Shown here in pieces: positions 57,211-64,000 of a stretch of DNA of 64,000 nt; within the stretch, counting starts at the first letter, position 1; the number at the start of each line of letters is the position of its first letter. This DNA comes from Sinotaia quadrata (lineage: Eukaryota; Mollusca; Gastropoda; Architaenioglossa; Viviparidae), in assembly GCA_028829895.1 (NCBI GenBank), contig CM054181.1, positions 30,464,857 through 30,528,856 on the forward strand, in the 5' to 3' direction. The translations under genes were made by a program, and so were the position numbers. The notes under the pieces were generated by a model. The model searched no databases and was not told the DNA's origin. It was given only the letters and a program-made list of their open reading frames with translations.

Positions 57211-59164
57211 CCAGAGAGCAAAATGGCTCAAAATGCATGATCGAAAGACTATGAATGCGTAAGTCGTTAAGCTCTTACAACTTCCGTGATCATTTGTCTT
57301 TTTAATGCTGTACTACTGTTGGTGTAGACACAAAGATACATATCAGCCTACCCTCACCCTCCTCCTGATAGTGGGAACGTCCTAAATTGCTTTGTGAAGA
57401 AAACAGTGACGCTAAAGTACTTGATGTGCTTAACGGGCTGGTTCGCACAGCAGGAGTTGATTGTATTAACTTTTTTTATGCCCACACCCTCAGTTCAGCA
57501 AAGGGGCAGGCAACAAAGCCGTAAATGTTTAAATTCCCCCATCTAATACCGTCAATTAATATTTATAAACTGGTTGAATTGGCATATAGGGTTGTGAGCG
57601 GATCCACAAGAAATGCAGGGCACGACTAAAGCGGATGTGATATGTGGCAACACGGATCCTGCGAGTTACTGTGACACAGAGGACCATCGAAGAACACCTT
57701 TCCTAAATGCCATCTCTCTTTCTTTGAAAGATACTAGTCGTTTAAATATCCACCTTATGTCTTTCACAGGTATGCGTAGACCCGTCAGCGAAATAATGAA
57801 CATTGAAAGTGAGCTTTCTACATTAAGTCGATCAAATTTGCAAAGGGGTACAGACAGCTTATTAAAGGTCATTTAGCATAAGCATGAACAGAGACCATGG
57901 ACATTATGATTAATCCATTATATGTATGTATGGGTTTACTTATATGTTTGTATATAAACTCACTAGTGCAAGATTATTGGGCAAAGCCGCACACCCACCC
58001 GTACATCTCTTCAGTTATTATTATAAAATAATTATAAAAATAATTATTTTTCAAAAATAATGCCGCGATGTGTTGTATCGTTTATTAGTATCAATTTTAA
58101 TTTGAAAAAGTATATTTCATAATATCTGTTTTAGTCTACATGTGTAATGATAATAAATAATGTATATTGTGCATTTTTGCTGCTTTATAAATGTGACTGT
58201 TAATTTTTATACTTTTCTACTCTGCACTCACTGTGACAGTGTACAGTTCCATGCTTTCCATCTGCACCCAGTGTGACCGTGTATATATTCATTCTTTTAC
58301 ACTGCACTGAATGTAACAAGTGTACAGCTCCATGCTTTTACACTTGTACTCAACGTGACAGTAAACATTTTCATTCTTTTGCATTTTGCATTAAATGTAA
58401 CAGTGTACATTTGATTTCTTTTTCATATTTCTTGTCTTTTGCAGTTCTTGTACTTTCTAGGAGTAATACTTTTTTTTATATTTACCAAGAAATACCTCTC
58501 CAATGCATCACTCTGTTGTCAAGGAAAACACTCTGTTAATCCTAAACACCTGTCATTGGTTGCGTTGTTCCTGACACGACTACACTCGTTATCTCTACAG
58601 GAAAAGGCCGAGTATGAGGTGTTCAAATAAATTGTTAATATTATATCTGTTGTTTGTCTCAATCACTTCTGTCACGGTACGCACCCCACGCGTGCTCAGT
58701 TCTTTCACATTCACTTGCACTGGGTGAACATCGTGTGATATAAAAATATTTAGCTAAATAAAGAGATTTTAGGCAATTGATTGGTATGTAAGCTTTTGTT
58801 TATTTTGATTTGTATAATTTCACCTGCTAAATTAACTTGGAGAAAAATGATAGTTTTCCATAAGTAGTTAGCAATGACTAAGAAACAATGTAAGAGCATT
58901 GGGAAAGTCAAAGGCAGGGGAAAGAGAGTTTAACGACCAGCGTTGCCAGTCCGTGGGTTTCCCGACCAGTTGGGCTGCTTTGAGATATGTTCTGCGGGAA
59001 CTTTTGGCTGGTCGCATGTTTTGCGGCTAGTTCAGTCTCCCTGCAGTTTGGGGGCTATGACAGTTGACAGTTGTGTGCACTTAGACCTGCAATCTGCATG
59101 GTACGCGACCACACCTTATCTCAAGGACGATGATAGACGTTCCACTCGGATGTCACGCATTATA
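57211..59164. other. intergenic, nothing recognised
   Basis: The interval 57613-57876 is open on both strands without a recognised protein. At 58190-58420 a degenerate ~60-bp unit with GTGACAGTGTACA and CATTCTTTTACACTGCACT recurs about four times. Confidence 0.4.
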
Positions 59165-59640
59165 TTCCACATCAGCCTTCCACGTTGTTCTGTACACATG
59201 ACGTGACTAATGACTAGTCACTATTGGCATGTTGTTCTGTACACATGACGTGACTAATGACTAGTCACTATTGGCATGTTGTCCTGTAGACATGACGTGA
59301 CTGATGACTAATCACTATTGGCACGTTGTCCTGTAGAAATGACGTGACTAATTACTAGTCACTATTGGCACGTTGTCCTGTAGACATGACGTGATTAATG
59401 ACTAGTCACTATTGGCACGTTGTCCTGTAGACATGACGTGACTAATGACTAGTCACTATTGGCACGTTGTCCTGTAGACATGACGTGACTAATGACTAGT
59501 CACTATTGGCACGTTGTCCTGTAGAAATGACGTGACTAATGACTAGTTACATTTGGCACATTGTCGACATGATGTGACTAATGATTATTCACTCTTGGCA
59601 CAGCGTCCTGTAGACGTGATGTGACTAACGACTATGGGCA
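59165..59640. repeat. ~58-60-bp minisatellite, about 8 copies
   Basis: The repeating text is CATGACGTGACTAATGACTA, GTCACTATTGGCACGTTGTC, CTGTAGA. Most copies carry the perfect palindrome TGACTAGTCA and a TGACGTGA word. The last two copies are decayed. Confidence 0.92.
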
Positions 59641-59676
59641 CAGTAGCAAATGGGCAATATCCATTGTTTTTTTCCC

Positions 59677-59810
59677 TCGCTGACATTTCTCCTCAGAGCT
59701 GCAGTTGACTTTTCATCGTGAGATATTCTCGATCTTGGGTGGTTCCCTTGGAGTCTTCCTCTCTCACTATTTTCTGGAAAGGGGAGATGGGTGGTGTTGC
59801 ATTGGTGATG
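59677..59810 (+). repeat. dispersed repeat family, diverged copy 4
   Basis: CGCTGACATTTCTCCTCAGA, GCTGCAGTTGACTTTTCATC, GATATTCTCGATCTTGGGTG, GTTCCC follows the block order of the copies at 10171 and 18405. Similarity to the 10171 copy continues through TTTTCTGGAAAGG...GGTGATGG. Confidence 0.65.
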
Positions 59811-61344
59811 GTTGTTCTGTCACATGCCGTGTGCAGCAAGTTATTTTATTTTACGAGAGGATCTCTTTAATTATGAGAATATTATCATCTCTACACGCCT
59901 GTGATAAAACCTCTCAACTTGCGGGAAACGGGCTGGAAGAGTAAATTCCATACTCTCCCCAGAATAATCTACAGTATTGTAGAATAAATCTGACTGGCAA
60001 ATGTCCAAACAGAGTAGTGGACACCCATCTTATTAATTATTATGCCCCCCCACCACCATTCCTGCCCTTTTAACCCCATCATGATGTCGATGATGTTGAT
60101 AAATAAAGAGATTGAATTTGTTAACATTACAACTAACTACACACTACACAGCAACTCCACATTGATCAAATACATAATAATAACACATACAATGAAGACA
60201 TACAAAATGCACAACAAATATAATATAGTTGATTGTCCAAAATAGCTACAAATCTAAAAGGCTCTATCTTTTTAACTGTTTAAAATAGTGTTTCTGAAAA
60301 TTATCTCTAGCTCTCCCCAGAGACTCATAGAGTAAACAATATTCATTAACAGTGTTTCTTTAATTAACTGACGCTCAGGCAACACGAATAATGCACATCA
60401 CAGAGTAAGGACAGTACAAATAGTTTCATGAAATGTCATCGTGACCTGAACGAAAGTTTATCTCTCTGCTTTTCAACTGCAGTGGCTGACATCATGCCTT
60501 CACTGCCTGGCTTTGCAGACTCACAGAAACAGGCACACTGACAATCCACTTTAAAGAAGGTGTAAAATGGTGTAAAGATGCCAAAGGAAGATGTAATGGT
60601 ACAAAAGGGAGTCTACCAATGGCTGCAGAGAGACAACAATAATTCTTCTGTAGAAATTTGACTGGACAGATATTGACTGTCTCTTTCCTTAATAACTCTT
60701 CGGATTATATTTTATAATTTTTGCTTGCAATTATTTAGTTCACCACAAGGGAACAATGAAGTAAGGCTATTTGTCCTCTTACAAGTTACATACTTTTCCA
60801 GATACAGTAGTAAGTAAAGTTAACAGATTGAACAAAGGAAATAAAAAATAACTAAGTCATATGCAATACTTTACAGCTCGTGGTTATGATGAAAAAGTCT
60901 CTGAATCATGAATGTTATTCTATAGATATCTAAATTCATTGCATCAGACTCACTACAAGGTTCCAACAATGAGTAGCATGTTAGTTACAAGTACATTGAC
61001 CAACATTGACTGCATAGCATTTCTACTGAATAAGATAACAAAAGATATCTTAGAATTATAAATAGCACACACAATTATTCATGAAATTAAAAATACATTA
61101 TTACTCAACTGAAAGAAAGACATAAAAAAATACATTTCTATTTATCTGAAAAAGAAACATAGAAATTACAATTTTAGAACTTATAACTCTGTGGTTTACT
61201 CATGGTAAGACTTTTTTTTATGCAACTCCTGGTTGGAGATCTGAGCAAGAGGGAACATGTCTCATGTTGTATATAGTTTCTTGGCAAGTGATTGCAAAAA
61301 GATAATTTCCCACAGCATGGATTTCCCCCTGTATTCCCTCAGCT
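59811..61344. other. intergenic, nothing recognised
   Basis: AT-rich; no coding or repeat structure that I can support. Confidence 0.45.
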
Positions 61345-61730
61345 CCCATTGGTCAGTTACAGTCGACCAGTAGATGGCCATTGGTTAGTTATAGTTGGCA
61401 AATATAAAGCCATTGGTCAACCCTAACTGGCTAGATGCTCAGGAATGCTTGTATCACAGGATAAGCCATTCATCCATAATAAGATTTGAGGTGGACTTGC
61501 GCATTCAATGGAATTTACACTATTGAATCCCACCAGGAATGACAGAAGTGTCATTTAATTATGATTATCTTCAGGCAATATGACACCAGTGTCATTTAAT
61601 TATGATTATCTTCAGGCAATATGACACCAGTGTCATTTAATTATGATACTACTTCAGGCAATATTGAATTCTCCCAGGAATGACACCAGTGTCACTTAAT
61701 TATGTACTACTTCAGGCAATGTCTAGTAAT
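61345..61730. repeat. two small tandem arrays
   Basis: At 61345-61440, three weak ~45-bp copies start CCATTGGTCAGTTACAGT. At 61540-61730, about four copies of a ~45-bp unit read ATGACACCAGTGTCATTTAA then TTATGATTATCTTCAGGCAA; each holds the perfect palindrome ATGACACCAGTGTCAT minus its centre (TGACAC..GTGTCA). Confidence 0.8.
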
Positions 61731-61905
61731 CTATTTTAGAGGACTGGTTTTTCCATTGCGTGCTTGCTTAAAGTGGGTGCCCCACAGTCAAATATTTTCT
61801 TCAAACAATTTAAACAGCATACGCATGATGCTATGTCTCATGGATCAACCAACAAAGATCCAAATTTGATGATATATAAATGTTTTACCAAGTGATCTAG
61901 ATATC

Positions 61906-62773
61906 ATGTCACCAAAACACTTAGCAGTACACAAAATGGTTTCAAACTGCGAAATTCTTGATTGTGAGCTTTCATCGGAAGATGAACTTATTACATTAAA
62001 ATTAAAAGCTGTTACAACAGTTGCTTACATAATGGAAGCATCTAGTGAAACAGAAAATAGACAGAAGAGATCTATTTGGTGTAATGAGTCATTAAAAAAT
62101 AGAAATCAGCTGTGAGACTGCACTGCAGTTGCAAGAAATCTGCAGTTGTCTGAGTCGGATGAATACAAACGTTTATCGCGAATAGATGACAAAACATTCA
62201 TAGATCTTTTATGTCTTATTTTGTCGAGAAGAGGAATGTGAACATGAGAGATGCAATTTCTGCAGATGAAAGACTTGTCGTAACTCTTCGGTACATTGCA
62301 TCAGGTAAGATAATGTGTGTTTTGTATACATGAAATGTTCATTATTTCAGTACTTGAGAATAAAATAGAATACTTAAAATTGAGTAATGGTTGACACATA
62401 GATTATGTTTACTTAACCTGATATAAACAGAATGCAGAAACACTTTGTGATATATTTAACTAAAATACAGAAGTATTGTTATACGTGTGACATATTTTCG
62501 TGTTAGAGTTATGGCCCATTAAAGCTGTGATTGGGATAAGTACAATAAGGAAGCACTGTACTATAATATTATAAACGACTTCCTTATGCATTGATAAATT
62601 TTATTCTCAATATTTTTCATTTTAACACTATTTTATTCTAACTTCTTTCTCTTTTAACAGGGATGTCATTCCAGGACCTGGGACATTATTAAAAAATCGG
62701 TGTAAGTACCCTTAGCAAAATTATTCCTGAAATATGCTCTGCCATTTCCACTCCACTAGAAAATATTTTAAAG
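61906..62773 (+). pseudogene. PIF/Harbinger (HARBI1-like) transposase remnant with intron
   Basis: The first exon part reads KRSIWCNESLKNRNQL, stop, then ESDEYKRLSRIDDKTFIDLL and, one frame over, NMRDAISADERLVVTLRYIA. A GTAAGA donor at 62305 and a CTTTTAACAG acceptor at 62660 bound a 356-bp intron. The text then continues in frame: SGMSFQDLGHY, stop, KIGVSTLSKIIPEICSAIST. This follows the HARBI1 N-terminal order: (R/K)-x-x-W, R-[IM]-x-x-x-x-F-x-x-L-L, M-R-x-A-I-x-x-x-E-R-L-x-x-T-L-R-[YF]-[IL]-A-[ST]-G, I-S-x-x-T-[IL]-S-x-I-I-P-E-x-C. Two stops and a frameshift break it. The DDE nuclease part after residue about 190 was not found. Confidence 0.82.
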
Positions 62774-62879
62774 GCGAGTTTTATAAATGGAATATTTTTA
62801 TTTTATCTCTGCTTTGTGCTGTATTTTAAATTAAATGCAGTTATATTTGCTAAGAATTTGTCATAAGACAATTCTAATA

Positions 62880-63070
62880 TATATTGACCATATTTTCTGC
62901 CTACACAATTCGTATGTATTTTATTCAGGACTACTTTTGTGTAATGGTGTATGTATTTTATCTGAAATACTTTTGTGTAATGGTGTATGTATTTTATTCA
63001 GGACTACTTTTGTGTAATAGTGTATGTATTTTATTCAGGACTACGTTTGTGTAAATGTGTATGTATTTTA
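62880..63070. repeat. ~38-51-bp unit, about 4 copies
   Basis: The unit is GTGTATGTATTTTATTCAGG then ACTACTTTTGTGTAATG. It sits where the rest of the transposase would be expected. Confidence 0.85.
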
Positions 63071-63369
63071 CTTCATTCTTACAGTTAATAAAATAGGTAT
63101 AAAATCTATATTTATTTCATTACAAACACAACTGATTTTTTATATAAGAACAATCTTACTCACATGCACATGAATATTTTCCATTTGCTATCATGCTGAT
63201 TTTTATTGTTTATTGTCTGTGCAAACTTTTATTATCATGTAGTTCATATTCGAATTAATAATATAAATCATATATTCCTTTGTTGTTTTATTTTATTTGG
63301 TGTATGTAAAACTTGTTAATTTTATTGTGTTTGTAGAATCACATTCATGTGGCAAACAAACATGGATGC
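63071..63369. other. nothing recognised
   Basis: AT-rich spacer between two arrays. Confidence 0.5.
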
Positions 63370-63770
63370 TGTAGATTTTGAGACGCTTTTATAGAATTAG
63401 TTATATTATTGTTAGTATTGGATGTTGTAGATTTTGAGACGCTTTTACTAGAATTAGTTATATTATTGTTAGTATTGGATGTTGTAGATTTTGAGACGCT
63501 TTTACTAGAATTAGTTATATTATTGTTAGTATTGGATGTTGTACATTTTGAGCGCGATTGTTAGTATTACTAGTATTAGTCATAGTATTGTTAGTATTGG
63601 ATGTTGTACATTTTCAGCGCGATTACTAGTATTAGTTATAGTATTGTTAGTATTGGATGTTGTACATTTTGAGCGCGATTGTTAGTAATACTAGTATTAG
63701 TCATAGTATTGTTAGTATTGGATGTTGTACATTTTCAGCGCGATTACTAGTATTAGTTATAGTATTGTAG
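63370..63770. repeat. compound ~57/65-bp minisatellite, about 7 copies
   Basis: First three copies: GATGTTGTAGATTTTGAGAC, GCTTTTACTAGAATTAGTTA, TATTATTGTTAGTATTG. Then about four copies of a related form with GATGTTGTACATTTTGAGCG, CGATTGTTAGTATTACTAGT, ATTAGTCATAGTATTG, which alternate between a long and a shorter version. Confidence 0.92.
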
Positions 63771-64000
63771 TAGTGGATGCAATAGGTGATGCTTTGTACT
63801 TGGGGCCAGTAGAACTCTGTACACTGCAAAAGAGCATCAAAATCTCTTTCTTCTGTTGGTATATCCTGTTCCATTACAAGAAAAAAATCAGAATCTTCAT
63901 ATGCAAGCTACTCACTTACAGTTACACTGTCTTGACTCATACTCTCATTGTCGTCATCTACGGTTATGCTTGATTGTGTCACTGATGTCTGCGATAATCT
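63771..64000 (-). CDS. candidate acidic coding remnant at window edge
   Basis: From the window edge inward, the - strand reads RLSQTSVTQSSITVDDDNES, MSQDSVTVSE, a TAG, then, in the same frame, YEDSDFFLVMEQDIPTEERD, FDALLQCTEFYWPQ. The text is acidic and protein-like on both sides of the stop. A GTAAGTGAG donor-like string sits just before the stop. It is not recognised; it may belong to the neighbouring PIF/Harbinger element, which in this superfamily can have a second, divergent ORF. Confidence 0.25.

Noticed and set aside
57613..57876. ORFs open on both strands
   Set aside because: Neither translation is recognised and neither has a convincing gene context.
1..64000. tRNA, rRNA, snRNA genes or an intact viral or transposon gene
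   Set aside because: No cloverleaf with matching A and B boxes and no rRNA-like blocks were seen; all element genes found carry stops or truncations.

Overview
The window is invertebrate nuclear DNA: AT-rich, low in genes, with spliced genes, introns of up to 15 kb, CA/TG, GATA and AT microsatellites, decayed LINE, Ty3-type and PIF/Harbinger elements, and an unusually large number of minisatellites. No RNA gene, CRISPR array or bacterial-style operon was seen. The mix of GT92 paralogues, LINE types and minisatellite load would fit a mollusc or other lophotrochozoan. That taxon is an inference; no sequence here identifies the species.

Layout. (1) 146-3796, + strand: the last four coding exons of a PYROXD1-like FAD/NAD(P)H oxidoreductase, followed by a long 3' region ending near an AATAAA at 5012. 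(2) 5-12.6 kb: intergenic, with a 36-bp array (7.4 kb), a compound 42/55-bp array (8.7-9.3 kb) and two copies of a dispersed repeat. (3) 12605-29381, + strand: a complete three-exon glycosyltransferase family 92 (GT92, DUF23) gene. Its 15-kb first intron holds about ten tandem arrays and a LINE fragment. (4) 29.4-37.8 kb: the gap between two convergent genes. It holds a Ty3-type reverse transcriptase remnant, a 5'-inverted LINE fragment, a broken copy of GT92 exon 2 plus a scrap of exon 3, and a 46-bp array that starts where the scrap ends. (5) 37846-52711, - strand: a second complete GT92 gene of two exons, with a 13.3-kb intron holding another LINE, arrays and a terminal-inverted-repeat element. 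(6) 52.8-64 kb: arrays, a dispersed repeat, and at 61.9-62.8 kb a broken PIF/Harbinger transposase that still shows an intron.

The two GT92 genes are diverged paralogues. Both encode type II membrane proteins with a DxDE motif, and both are interrupted by a phase-2 intron at the same place after the MPDHH motif. Only the + strand gene has the second, 178-bp intron. With the pseudogene between them, this is a small local GT92 cluster. PYROXD1 is an unrelated neighbour.

No new biological system could be demonstrated. The most notable features are the density of young and old tandem arrays, one of which arose from the coding sequence of a LINE, and the GT92 duplication history. All identifications rest on reading translations by eye; no database search was possible.
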